A DNA stretch of 64,000 nt from Labia minor (Eukaryota > Arthropoda > Insecta > Dermaptera > Spongiphoridae), in assembly GCA_963082975.1 (NCBI GenBank), contig OY720344.1, positions 83,130,053 to 83,194,052 of the forward strand, read 5' to 3'. Below are positions 36,332 to 48,400 of the stretch, piece after piece. The position numbers were made by a program, and so were the translations under genes. Each line of letters opens with the position of its first letter. The first letter of the stretch is position 1. The notes under the pieces are model-generated. The model was not told the origin of the DNA and searched no databases. It saw only the letters and a program-made list of their open reading frames with translations.

Positions 36332-36898
36332 CTGGGTGTCTCCACTCGACTATCTCGTAATTTGAATTGGATTAATTAACACATTAAATTGAATCAATTA
36401 AATTATAAATTAAAATTAATAAATATATATTAAACCAGCGATTGTTTGTCTCTTTGTTGATGGCACCACGTCACGTGCTGGCGCGTGATTTGCAGTCGTA
36501 TTAAAAAATCAATACCGCTACTTTCAGCTATTCATTCAAACTGAAATTCTATATATAGCAGTTTTATGCAATTTTTAATCATGTGAAAAACTATCAAACA
36601 TATATCTTTATTTTTACGGTCAGTTTAGAGGGAAAAAATGAAAACGTGCTAGGTAATGACCCTCTTTCGAATGAGCTACATTTCTTCAAAGTTGATAGAA
36701 AACTACTAATTTTGAATACCAAATTTCATTATTCTAGCTCAAACTGTTTTTGCGTAATCTTGTCTACACACACACACACACACCTGGATTTTTTTCAACC
36801 TTAGTGAAAATGACTCAGGGACCTTCAAAACGTAAAAAACATCAAAATCTCGACATCGAAAATTTTCGTGATCGCAATACTATCTCTGGCGAGATAGT
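36332..36898 (-). mobile_element. Family A repeat, full-length copy
   Basis: Reverse orientation: left TCTGGGTGTCTCCACTCGAC and CTATCTCGT, right CTATCTCTGGCGAGATAGTA, an 8-bp perfect stem around TGGC. It has a short (CA)n at 36768-36783. The 73-codon + frame is repeat-derived. Confidence 0.8.
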
Positions 36899-37062
36899 AA
36901 AAAGTACATAAATGGTCCTTTTGAAATTCCATTGTATTAACCGATTTGGCCCATATTTTTAAATTTTTATTCTTTATACAATAAATTTTTTATACTTATA
37001 TACCTAAATATACTTATATATTATTAATTACATAAAATAATTTCAAAATACTAATTATGAAA

Positions 37063-37270
37063 GTATCGGAATTAATTTTTTAACACTTTTAAATCACGTG
37101 CCAGCACTTGGCGTGGTCCCTTCAACAAAGAGCCAAACATGTGCTGGTTTAATAAATATTATTTATTAATTTTAATTTATAATTTAATTAATTCAATTTA
37201 ATTAAAATATAATATATGTTATTTAATCCAATTCAAATTGCGAGATTGTCGAGAGGAGACACTCCAGTTT
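37063..37270 (+). mobile_element. Family A repeat, 3' half only
   Basis: Starts within the element at GTATCGGAATTAATTTTTTA, contains CACGTGCCAGCACTTGGCG, and ends with GAGATTGTCGAGAGGAGACA and CTCCAG. Confidence 0.75.
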
Positions 37271-38098
37271 TTTTACTTGGATTTGAAATAGAATCACTCA
37301 AATGTTGATTATATAATGAGATTAACAAAATTAAATCATATACACTTAATTACTCTTTGAATAATCCTATCAATCATAATAGTTTTTTTTTAAAGCTTTG
37401 TTTAAAGCCTCCATGCCTATTTAATTTACTTAATAATTACACTTATCGAATTTAGAAATCACAAATCTAAACCTGAATAAAATTAAATGTCAAAAGTTCA
37501 TTTTACTAAAAAAAACCTAATAAAAGAAAACAAAACTAATATTAAGTCAACTAACGACTTTTTTGTTTTGTTTTCAATTTCTAGACCAAATGAAAAAGCA
37601 TCTTTTTGCAGATGAATTCTGCCTGGTTTTATTTTCCTCCCCCCTACAATCTGTCCTTTTATGGGTTCTCAATCAAGATGACAAATAAAACGACATCGCT
37701 TCTGGATTATCTATTTATAGATTCGATTAAATTTATGACCATAGGTATATTGAACCATTTGTTATAAAATCCAATCTACAGCAAAAGAAAAAAATACAGA
37801 AAAATAAAATAAAATAAAATAAATAAAAATACAAACGAAATTCAATTAATAATCATTTAGATAAATAAATAGGCGAGAATCGATTTATTATTTTATTTTT
37901 TCATGATCAACTCACATCAATTACATAACTACATTATTAAACTTGTAAAAAGTATTGATATGTCAAATGTCATTCATTGAATATTCTTTGGCTTTTCTTT
38001 TTTTCTTTGATCTTGATAGATCTATTTCCAACAAAGCAAAATACAAAATTATAATTTAATTTAAATCGAAAAGAGAATTAGTCTATTGAATTTTTTTC
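37271..38098. other. AT-rich stretch
   Basis: No gene supported; a GC-elevated patch at 37600-37700 lacks a convincing frame. Confidence 0.45.
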
Positions 38099-38491
38099 GG
38101 TAATTGTTTACAAAACGGGAAGCTGCAGAGATTTTGATGAAACTTTGCCAGTGGATTCCTTTTTTAATTCAAAAGAAACTTTCCTTATGCAATATTTCTC
38201 TGTCTCTTCTAGTTTACAAAATAAACAAATTTTAAGTTTGACAGAGAAGCTGGTTATGAACATTGATTAACATTAAGTAGTGTTTTATTGACTAATTCAT
38301 TAATTATTCACTTATTCACTAATTTTCGGTTAGGTTTGGATATACAGAAATTATTTAATTGATTAATTTTTTAGTTTTTATATATCCAAATCGAACTGAA
38401 AAAAACCGAAAATTAGTGAAGAGAGAGAGAGACCTCTGTTGGCAAAATAATAAAACGTGGTAGCTAAATGGAATGCTAATGGATTTATATA

Positions 38492-39566
38492 TGTTACGGT
38501 AAATGTACAATCTTGGGAAATGTACACTTTTACCGTAAAATGTGTAAATGTACAATCTTGGGAAATGTACACTTTTACCGTAAAATGTGTACATTTCCCA
38601 AGATTGTACATTTACCGTGACAAAAGTTAGGTATAAGTAAACTGAATATAATGTATATGTACATTTCCCGGCAAATGTGTACACCTGCCTTTACGTTTTG
38701 GTAAATGTATACTCTTACCTTCGTATTTTAAGGAAAGGTGGAATACAAGTAAATTAAAAAAGTTGTTGCAGTAAAAAAAATTTACATAATACTAAAAGCT
38801 TTAATAACGAAAATTATTTTAATTCAAAAATGTGAATGAGAAACAAAACGTACTTATTACATATAATATGTCGTAGCTTATGATCCCAATATTCATAAAT
38901 ACTATTTTCGTCCTAGTTTTTTAGGACCAATACGATGGGAATCAAACAAATAATTATAATATTAACATACTTTTTTTTTATTATAACAGTTAAATTTTAT
39001 AAAATTATAAAGGAACATATAGAAATTTCATAATGAAGAAAGTGCTATTTATTTGAGCAAGAATTGCTATTGTGGCACTTGGAATTACATAATATTCCAG
39101 CATTTTTACAACTGCATTTTTTTGAGGAACATGTTCCTTTACAGATGCACCTTTTAAAACCTTGGCCACCAGTAAGGGACTGCATTCCTATAATTTCTCT
39201 TACCGATTTCTCAACATCTTGAGGAACATCTTCGTATGATATAAACTTTTGTTCACAAATGGCGAATTCATGCCTAGAATAAGATTGTTTTAAAATTCCC
39301 TGTTTAGTTCCTAATTTATATAAATTTTTATCGTCATCTCTAGACAAAACAACGCAAATCAAATTTTTGGGATCCGTTTTACTCGATTTCGTATTTTGTA
39401 TGCTCACATTTACTAAAACGACATGGTCATTGTGAATTCAATGTACATTTCCCTTATTTGAAATTGTAAATGTTAGTTGAATGCACATTACTCAAATGAG
39501 GAGGCTAATGTGCACATTTACCGGAAAATGTGTACATTTGCCACAATATCTACTTTTACCGTAACA
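38492..39566 (-). mobile_element. Ginger-like DNA transposon, internally deleted
   Basis: Ends TGTTACGGTAAATGTA and (complement) TGTTACGGTAAAAGTA lie exactly between two TATA tetramers (38488-38491 and 39567-39570). TGTNR-type termini with 4-bp target duplications are characteristic of Ginger elements, whose DDE protein is related to gypsy integrases. The - strand frame inside encodes the C-terminus of a KRBA2-type integrase-derived protein, which fits. The left end carries a roughly 48-bp tandem duplication plus an inverted copy of the same sequence (38499-38621). Confidence 0.75.
39045..39431 (-). pseudogene. KRBA2-like integrase C-terminus with cysteine-rich tail (fragment)
   Basis: The frame is open from about 39431 (NDHVVLVNV…), with an ATG at 39407, to a stop at 39045. 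Two regions are visible. The first is a beta-rich module, DPKNLICVVLSRDDDKNLYK then LGTKQGILKQSYSRHEF. The second is a cysteine-rich tail, GGQGFKRCICKGTCSSKKCS then CKNAGILCNSKCHNSNSC, with C-x-C-x3-C and C-x3-CH spacing. From memory of the family, both are the C-terminal end of insect proteins annotated KRAB-A domain-containing protein 2, which derive from Ginger transposase/integrase. The catalytic DDE core is deleted, so this is a transposon remnant and not a host gene. Confidence 0.7.
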
Positions 39567-39703
39567 TATACAAATTTTATCTTGTAAACCAGAAGAGACC
39601 GAGAAATATTACAAAAGGAAAGTTTTCTTTGAAATTAAAAAAGGAATCCTCTGGCAAAGTTTTATCCAAATCCCTGAAGCTTCCCTTTTTGAAAACAATT
39701 ACC

Positions 39704-40608
39704 TTTTTTCTAATTTAAATATTTTGTGATTTATTTATTAATTAGCTATCTTTTTTATTTATTTAAGGATTATAAAAAGTTTTCATGGATGACCTAAAGA
39801 GTAAATTTATTAATGCAGTAATACAAATAAAAATATATTAGAGGAAAATAGAACTTCAATAAAGAACATTGATACTAATATTTTATACTAACTAAAATGA
39901 CAGGGGATATAATAAATAAACCGATAATCTCACAATTTATTAAAATTTTATTTTTCTGGATTTTCATTATCCATTTTGAATTTAATAGAATATTAGCTTA
40001 TCTGAACTCATTAATATGAATACTGAAGATTTTAAAATATAAACATAAATCATGTATTTTTATTATTATTATTATTATTATTATTTATTTATTAAATTGA
40101 TTCATTAAATCTTTATTCATATTTATAAAAAATATTATTGTTTGCATAAAATAAATTCACCTTATACATTTTTTATGTTCTTTAATTAAAAAGATTCTCA
40201 GTATGAAAATTGCAATTGAAAAGAACCAGTGATTGATAGCTGAGTGGGAGTTGTAATTTACATTATTCGCTGTAGCTTAAAACAAAATACGTACGGATTT
40301 TTATTATTTTTGTTTTCTCTATAGAAACTCTTTTGTTATGTTAATATTTCTTGAAAACATTTTTTTTTTTTGTATTATACATTTAACCAGAAAAAATAAA
40401 TAAATGAATAAATAAATGAACATTCTTTTTAAGTAATATAAATAAGCTTGCGTTTTTGTATTTATTAAAAATACTCTAAAAATGATCCTGTATTATAATT
40501 AAATATTTATTATTTATATATATTTTTATTTATTTTCTATCTTAATAAAAATATTTTAAAAATTATCTAAATAATTTTTTTTTCTCTTTTTATTTCAACA
40601 TTTGATAA
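39704..40608. other. AT-rich stretch
   Basis: (TTA)n run near 40060-40090; nothing coding. Confidence 0.5.
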
Positions 40609-40832
40609 GTGGATTATTTCGAGTATATATATATAGGATATTGTGTATATTTTAAAACAAAGCATGTGGAATGGAGCCACCAGGAATTGAGGCATTCATC
40701 ACATTTGACAAAACAACTTTTTTGTGTTCAACTCTTTGTCTATTCTAACCCGCGTTTTCAACTCGATTCTTCTTCATCACCTAGGTATAAAGTTTTAATA
40801 TTGACTCATGCGAATTTTGCCGATTGATTTTA
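40609..40832. other. GC-elevated block, unresolved
   Basis: A 72-codon + frame (…HVEWSHQELRHSSHLTKQLF…) and, in a second frame, an ATG frame reading MEPPGIEAFITFDKTTFLCS cover 40660-40790. The block ends at a donor-like CTAG|GTATAAAG. Composition suggests an exon, but no family is recognised and strand and frame are undecided. Confidence 0.25.
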
Positions 40833-41545
40833 CTCTTTATTTCTTTCTCCCTATGACTTTAATATAAAATATTAGTTATTGTTTTATAAAGGTAAACCTC
40901 GTATAACGTTCTGAAAATCTTCCTGATATCCTGATATCAAACAATACAAAAGAAGTTACTTACTTGCAAATGGAATAAAACATAAAAAAATGATTATAGG
41001 TGTAATTAAGTAAATGTTATTATTAAAATAATGTTTTTAAAATATATTTATTTTAATATATTAATTAAAAATTTATCTTTTAATGTCATAAATTATTTTG
41101 ATTTGCTTTCAAAATGAAAACCAACTCAATATTTACCTGGCAGATGGCGTGAATGAAAATTCAAATATTAAATCAAATAATTACATTACATTAAAATTAA
41201 TTAATTATAATTCAATGATATTTATTCCATACCTTCTAAGGATCCATTGAAATATCTATAAAAATTTTCAAAAGTCTATCTCAATTTAAAGTTGAAGAAA
41301 AATCGATTTAAATTTGTTAAAATGTTGAGCGAACAAATTAAAATAACTTGATTTTCATTTCAAGATGACAAATATATTCTATTTTACTTTATAATATAAA
41401 ATATTTGATCCTAAATTATATATATTATAAATAGATGGTTTCAAGTTTGTATTTTTTTTTAAAGTAATAATAGCTCATAGACTGTTTCGACTCGAATAAT
41501 ATAAATAATGAAATTATGATGATGAAAATGTCCTTTTTGTGGGTA
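40833..41545. other. AT-rich stretch
   Basis: No gene recognised. Confidence 0.5.
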
Positions 41546-42175
41546 TGTCCTTTTTACCGACCGACAATAGTAAGGGAGGTATTGTTTTCACACCAAATTT
41601 CACATGTGGAGATTTTTACATATCTCCACGAATCATGCATTTTCTTAACAGAAAAAAGTATTTTAAGCATGATGTCTGTCCATCCGTCCGTCCGTATAGA
41701 TGTGTACAGCTTGAACAGCTCAACGAATTTTGATGAAATTTGGTATATTTACTTAATGCATCAGTATGATGAATTGATCAACTTTTGGTGCAAATCCGGA
41801 AACCGGAAGTGGTAGTATTAGCGATCGCCCATAGGAAGGGAAGGGTTATTTTCACACCAAATTTCACATGAGGAGATTTTTTACATATCACCACGAATCA
41901 TGCCCTTTGTATTGGTTTTATCCTCGAGAAAAATCATATTTATTAGTTTTTTCTTAATTTAAAATTATATGACGTCATCCAGTCATTCATGACGTCACAG
42001 TCTGGTCTTACATGTATATTATAAATAAAAAAAAATTAAAAATATTTATGTTATATCCATATCTGTTTTTTATTGCATTAATAGATATATTAAAATTATT
42101 TGAAATTGTTTCCGTAGCTGGATATTAATTTATTTCAAGGCGTCGGTCGGTTCGGACCTGGTCACAGGTCAACTT
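41546..42175 (+). mobile_element. Family B repeat, full-length chimeric copy
   Basis: 5' end CTTTTTACCGACCGACAATAG; the duplicated block CAAATTTCACATGTGGAG / CAAATTTCACATGAGGAG at about 41594 and 41860; the family C module (GTATTGGTTTTATCCTCGAG to TGACGTCACAG). The 3' end is CGTCGGTCGG, followed by a perfect 6-bp hairpin (GACCTG tgac CAGGTC on the complement). It closely resembles the copy at 12015, reversed. The + frames at 41516-41815 and 41539-41733 are repeat-derived. Confidence 0.8.
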
Positions 42176-42827
42176 ATTTCATTCGCCTTTAAGTAAACAA
42201 AATTCAATTGTTAATGAAAAAGGAACTACGTTAAAAATAAATAATATAAATATAAAAAAAATTATAAAATAACGGTTAATAGGAATTAGGAAGAAAATAA
42301 TTATTATTCATTATGAGCTCTGAAATTTAAAAAAAAGTGCCCGTTTATACAAAATCATTGATACTATACCTGTTGGCTTTCCCGACTCCATTTATTCTAT
42401 ATGCTTCCTACAACTACAATATTTTATCTATTAACCTGTATTTATTCATTGTAATTTAATTGTATTTCTAATTATATAAATTAATCATAATAATTCACTA
42501 AATTATAATCGTCCATCATTGCAAAAATCATTTTCAATGAATGAGTGAAAATAATATATTATCAGTCCGTTTGAAAGGGAGATCAAACAAGAAGAACAAT
42601 AGGGATAATACAAGATAACACGCTCGTCAAATATCATTCTCCTATCTTTAGTTTGAATTTCATGATAATATTTCATATTAAAATATGCTCCATCGATAGT
42701 CCAATAAAACTATATAATATAATATAGATCAATATGGATCAAATATCATCAGTAGATAATAGGTTGAACATTACATGACTTTGTCTTAATACCGCACATG
42801 AATTAAATTGACTGAAATATATTATAT
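42176..42827. other. AT-rich stretch
   Basis: Nothing recognised. Confidence 0.5.
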
Positions 42828-43172
42828 TGGTTTTTATATTTAGTTTAGTTACTCAATTATTAATTACTACTATATTTTAAGTGAAAAATTTCCGACAATG
42901 AATATAAAATTAATACTTTGTAAACTACCACTTCCGGTTCCGGATATACACCAAAAGTTTATAAATTCATGCTATTGATGCATTAAGTAAATATATCAAA
43001 TTTTATTAAAATCCGTTGAGCTATTCAAGCTATACACGTCTATACGGACACACAATGGACAGACTTTTTTCTGCTGACAAAATGCGTGTTTCGTGGAGAT
43101 ATGTAAAAATCTCCACATATGAAATTTGGCGTGAAAACAATACATTCCCTTCTTATCGTCGGTTGGTAACAA
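42828..43172 (-). mobile_element. Family B repeat lacking its hairpin end
   Basis: Starts inside the element (TGGTTTTTATATTTAGTTTA, as at 4077) and ends CTTATCGTCGGTTGGTAAC. The CCGACCGACG/hairpin end is absent. Confidence 0.7.
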
Positions 43173-43244
43173 AATAAAAAAAAATTATATAAGTATTTTA
43201 TTTTAAATAAATAATAAAAGAATTGTTAAATGTTGAAAATAGAT

Positions 43245-43865
43245 ATTTTCTCGCCAGAGATAGTATTGCGATCACAAAAATTTTCGATGTCGAGATTTTG
43301 ATGTTTTTATATGTTTAAAGGTCCCCGAGTCATTTTCACTAACATAATGTTGAAAAAAATGTCTGTCTGTGTATGTGTGAGTGTGTGTATGTAGACAAGA
43401 TATCGTAAAAACGGTTTGATCTAGAATAAGGAAATTTGGTATTGGTTGCCATTATTTAAAATTCGTAGTTTTCTATCAACTTCTGAGAAATGTAGCACAT
43501 TCGGAAGAGGACCATTACCTACCACGGTTTCTTTTTTTTTTCTTCTAAACTAACAGTAAAAATAAAAATATATGTTTGATAGTTTTTCCCATGATTAAAA
43601 ATTGGATAAAACTGCTATATATAGAATTTCAGCTTGATTGAATCGCTGAAAATATCGGAATTAATTTTTTAACACGTTGAGTGGCAATCACGCGCAAGCA
43701 CGTGACGTGGTGCCATCAACAAAGAGCCAAACACGCACTGGTTTAATAAATGATATTTATTAATTTTAATTTATAATTTAAATATAATTAATTAAATTTA
43801 ATTTAAATATATATTAATTAATCCAATTCAAATTTGTGAGATAGTCGTGTGGAGACACTCCAGAT
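43245..43865 (+). mobile_element. Family A repeat, full-length copy
   Basis: 5' TTTTCTCGCCAGAGATAG, the (GT)n region at 43360-43390, GAATTTCAGCTTGATTGAAT, CACGCGCAAGCACGTGACG, 3' GAGATAGTCGTGTGGAGACA and CTCCAG before a T-run. Near complete. Confidence 0.8.
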
Positions 43866-44892
43866 TTTTTTAATATACATAGAAGAATAAGTAATGATAT
43901 TCTTATTATAAAGATTTTTATTCAATTATTATTTGAAACATAGACTAATTCAGTTAATCAATTAAAGAAAAAGTCAATAACAATATCTAATTAATTTTAT
44001 CAGATAAAGTTATAATTACTGAAAATATTCAATGTTTATTATTAACGAATAATTATGAATAGAATAAATTAATTCTTTTTTTTTAAATTTAATAAATAGC
44101 TTTAGAAATGTCCAGCTCTTTGCTGATAAAAGATTTCTTTCAATATAGCCCTTAGAACAAAAAATGTGTTGTTACTTATATTCCAGGAGAGAGATACATT
44201 ATGAAAACTGGTTGACAGCTCTAAAAACTTACATATTAGTTAATTAAATAAATATATATTAATTATATTAAATTATATAAATTATATTAACGCTTAGATT
44301 ATTAATCCAGATAAATTGTTTAAAAAAATAAATACTTTCTATATATTTATACGTATTTATATAAAATTGTATTTTGTATGTTTAATATTGTATCAAAATA
44401 GTATAAATTAATTGTTTATCATTCATTTATTTTATAATGGCTATAAAATTAACTCTGTTGACCTTGAATCTCATTTCTCATTTCTATAATGAAGGGATGA
44501 ATTCATCCCTTCCATTTTAATTTCATTCAATCTTGTCGTAAAAGTCTAACAAAAAAAACTCTGCAATTGTAATTTGTTTACAAATTTTAGAAAATCAATA
44601 AGATAAGAAAATATATACAAAACTTGAATTCAATTTTTTTTTTACAATGCTAAATATAGTAGAATATATTTGAATGAATATTTAATGAAGATAATAATAA
44701 GAAATGATGTTAACAATTTATTTTTATGGATTATGAATTATTAATATAATATATATATTTATATATTATTGAATTTATAATTTAATAATTAATAAAATAC
44801 ATAAATAATAATTAGTGTAAAAAAAATAAAATAAATAAAATTATAAAATAAAACGAATGATATAATAATATTATTAAAATCTGCCTACGTAC
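43866..44892. other. AT-rich stretch (possible intron)
   Basis: Extremely AT-rich; it would be the first intron of the - strand candidate gene starting at 44977. No downstream exon could be recognised. Confidence 0.45.
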
Positions 44893-44977
44893 CAACGTTG
44901 GCGTTTGCCTGGATTTGGTTTATTAGGCTGATTATCACCAGGAAAAAAACAACAATTGGTTTGTGATTGTTGCCCAT
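44893..44977 (-). CDS. Candidate first coding exon with signal peptide
   Basis: From the ATG at 44977 the frame reads MGNNHKPIVVFFLVIISL then INQIQANANV: a short polar start, a hydrophobic core of about 11 residues, and an Ala-x-Ala-like cleavage region. It then reaches a good donor, G|GTACGTAG, at 44893/44892 (phase 1). The composition is well above background GC. The same frame is open upstream to a stop at about 45110 without another ATG, so 44977 is the only start. A signal-peptide exon followed by an intron is common in arthropod cuticle and secreted-protein genes. The product is unknown because the next exon is not identified. TATAAAGG lies at 45009-45002, only 25 bases before the ATG. 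Confidence 0.45.
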
Positions 44978-44994
44978 ATTGTTGTTGTTTTTTT

Positions 44995-45400
44995 TGGCCC
45001 GCCTTTATAGAAGCATATGGTAGCGATAAGTCGCGAGTTGTTGAAGTTGAAGCCGGTCGATGTCAGGCTGCCCGAACATGTCAACGGCACAGGCGTGACA
45101 GCCACCGGGTCTCACCCTCTGCTTGATGCCATGACAGGTGCAGGTGACAGTCAAGTCAGTCAGTCAGTCAGTCAGTATGCGAGTGGCACAGCAATTTAGA
45201 CGGCCAGGCCTCTCGCAGAGCGCCTTCCAAAATGGCCGGGGATTGATCAACGGAAAGCTCGTCGATCTAAGACCCGCCCACTTGGACTACGAATAGAACC
45301 GAGAGGAAACGAACCCCTCCGAGCAGGTTGATTGCTTTTGCTGCTCGGGGGTAGTTTCTTCTCCGCTTGACCTACACTAAGAGTAGGAATCTAAACCCAC
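44995..45400. promoter_or_regulatory. GC-rich island upstream of the 44977 exon
   Basis: About 400 bp near 50% GC within AT-rich DNA. It contains TATAAAGG on the - strand (45009-45002), a (CAGT)n run at 45155-45176 and several GC-rich palindromic bits (GCTCGTCGATC, CCGAGCAG…CTGCTCGG). A 60-codon + frame (45017-45199, MVAISRELLKLKPVDVRLPE…) overlaps the antisense open frame of the - strand gene. Most economically it is the promoter and 5' leader of the - strand gene, possibly bidirectional. The + frame could alternatively be a real small protein. Confidence 0.35.
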
Positions 45401-48400
45401 CCCTGAAATACTACTTGTTGCCCCTAAAAACAGGTTTCCCAATTTTTATATCATTTAGTCAGTCCATTCAGAACACACCTGTTCTATTTATTAATTATTT
45501 ACAAAAAAATAAAAATACTTTTATGCTTACTCTAAAACTATCAATTGAATAATTGATAAAATGAAAAAAAATCTTTTAGAAGCATTTAGAGTTTTGATTA
45601 TATTTAATTCAAAAATAATTATAATATATATATTATATATAAATATATAAAAAATATACGGATTTTAATAAATTTTAAAGATTAGTAAAAATATAATGAA
45701 TGAAAAAGATTCATAAATGATTTTATTTAATTAATTTAAAATAAAAATAATAATAATATAAAATCAATAAACGTGATAGAAAAGGATAAATAAATACAAA
45801 CGAAGAATATAATATATTTTCTATAGCTAACAATCCAAAATAAATAAATGAATAAATAAATGCTGTATGATTAAATAAAAACAAATTATTAAAAATAATG
45901 CTTGTTTTATCTATAAAGTTTATTTATTAAAATATAATAGTAGTTGTATCCAAAATACAAGTATTTTTAAAGAAATAGGAAAAAAATTCTTAGTGATCTT
46001 GTAAACTGTCCTCTTTAAATAATTTATATGAGATGGGTTGATGGTTCAAGGGAAAAACATGAAATCATAAAATAAGGTACATTTGGGATTTCAAGGTGTT
46101 CGTTTTACAAAATATAATTATAATATTTTAAATAAATTTAAAAAAAAGAAAAAAATTTAAAAAAAATATACGAAAAGTCATTCAACTTTAATAATTAAAA
46201 ATGTGTAGGGATTTTATTTAATAAAGCTTAATTAAGTTTTATGTTAATTAATCTATTTTTTTCTCATTTATTCATTTTAATTATTTATTGTTGGTAATTG
46301 GGATTTAGAATGTTTTTGCAAAAATTAAAAATATTCAAATAAGGTCCAGAAAACAAAAAGAAATGAGATGAGAAATGAAATATTTTCAAACAAAGTTAAT
46401 AATTTAATAAATAAATAACAATGTCTAGAATTCAGATACAGGAATGAAGAAATATGACACTTGTGTGTTTGTTATTTCATATATAATTTGAAAGAGATTG
46501 AAGAGATTAAATTTAAAACACTATAAATATGACTCGAATATTAAATATAAAGAGGAACTTCAAATAAAGCTCCAACTCAAAATTGATTAACTGATTTTAC
46601 TTCTCTGTAAATTAAAATCAATCTAAGTTATTTAAACAATGAATATAAATTTAATAAATAAATAAAATAAATTATTCATAAAATAAATAGTAAAAATATA
46701 CAAAGAAAAAACCATTTTAAAAACGAAAATTGGCACCTGATAGATAGGCAACCCTTCTTTCATATGTGTAATACATAAAATGAACTCTAGGAAAAAATAT
46801 ATTTGATTATACTTTCATTTTAGTGGTCATAATTATAATAATATAATATTTTTTGATTGAATGATTGATTAAATATACCAATAATTATTTAAAGGGCAAA
46901 ATAATGTAATTATATTGATACATCTAGTGAAACAAATAAAATCGTTAACATTGAATGGTTTATTATAATTGTTAGGTATATATTTATACATATTATTATA
47001 TGAGATTTTCTTATTTTTATGAATTAATTAAGTAATTATTTAATGTTGTCATGAAATATTTTATTGAGAAGACAAGGGAACTAAATTGTTGACCCTTGCT
47101 ATTTGTTGAACAGTAAATACATAGAAATTGATTATATATATAAAATATTTATTTATTCGATAACATACTCTAAGGTTTGGAAATTAATTCTAATGAATTG
47201 TAGGTAGAGAATAGAATTAGTAAACATTTTTCTATTTCTAAATATTAACAATCACATGTATTATTCAAAAACATTGTTAACGCATGAATGTTAACCTTTT
47301 TAATATTTATTTATTTATATATTTAATAAAATAAAGACAATATTGTTTTGATGTACTAGCTGTAATTCAATGAGTGTTGTTTTATTTGATCGTTAGATGT
47401 CTCTATTGGTTAATCATGCGCTATCCTTCCCTCACCATGCGTTGAATTTATTGATTACCTACATTGGCTAGCAACAACTTGTTGATGTCTCAAATTATTC
47501 TATCTATAACCCCCTTTCCCTCTCCTCATCTCAATTCCCTTCCTTGAATGTATTTTTCTCAAAATGACCTTTTTATTTAATGACTGTTCTTTTAATATCG
47601 GTAAAAGAAGTGAAAAAAACAGCAATCAACAAGTCCAAACATTGATTTTCATCAAAACAAAAAAATAAAAAAAAATCTTTAGCTTTTATAACTCTCATCA
47701 AATAATAATAAAAAAAATATTTTTATATTTTTTTTATTATTACCCACTTTTCAAAATAAAATATAGATGAAAATCTTTTATTTTTATTATTCTATTGTAT
47801 GTAATAAGTTTTTCCACTATGGTTTAATTTTTCATTTTCATTGCGTAGTTACAATTTTTAAAGTGAATAAATTAAGTTCATAAACATATATTTAAATTGG
47901 TAAATATATAAATGAATAAATTAAATCGGTAAAACTAATAAATTGACTATTTTAATAAAAAAAAATACAAAAAATAGGAAATAATAAACAAATAAAATTA
48001 ATTAATTGTTTAACCTCTTTATCACAACTTATCACAAAATAATGGATGCTTATCAGAGATTATGAATTTCTAAATAATATTTATTTCAACTAGAATTACA
48101 CTAAAAATTGTACAGTATCGATTTTCAAGGTTAATTTGTGATATTGATAACTGATTCCGACGAAAAAGACGTAAAATAAATTAAATAATTAAATATTAAA
48201 ATTATTATTGTAATTAATTAATAATATTATTATTTTTATTGAAATATTATTATTGTAATTAATTAATATAATCTTGATTATTATTAAAATATTAAGTGTA
48301 CATATACGGTAATTAAGTAATTAAAATTTTTTTAAAAATTAGATTTCCCCTTGAAAAAAACAAAATTATGTGTAATTGTTTTTATAAATTAAAATAAATT

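Larger units (their letters stand above)
38099..39703. mobile_element. Family D foldback element, complete, carrying a nested Ginger-like insertion
   Basis: The outer ends GGTAATTGTTTACAAAACGG and (complement) GGTAATTGTTTTCAAAAAGG are the start of about 130-bp inverted arms. The arms include GAAACTTTCC…GCAATATTTCTC and its complement. Between the arms is a second, inner palindrome (CACTAATTTTCGG…CCGAAAATTAGTG). Flanks both read TTTTTTC, a possible 7-bp target duplication. Without the 1075-bp insertion (38492-39566) and its 4-bp duplication the element is about 526 bp. No coding capacity of its own. Confidence 0.8.

Noticed and set aside
38499-38621. Short regularly repeated units that might suggest a CRISPR-like array
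   Set aside because: Only two tandem units plus an inverted copy, no spacers, and located at a transposon terminus in animal DNA.
41516-41815. Similar 60-100 codon frames in family B copies (4177-4416, 12360-12602, 21879-22166, 41516-41815) that look like a conserved protein
   Set aside because: They follow the orientation of the repeat and translate its most conserved DNA block. Copies differ by frameshifts without preserving the frame, and there is no start, domain or codon constraint.
45002-45009. TATAAAGG as the promoter of the 44977 exon
   Set aside because: Only 25 bases before the ATG, so it would leave essentially no 5' leader; noted but not relied on.
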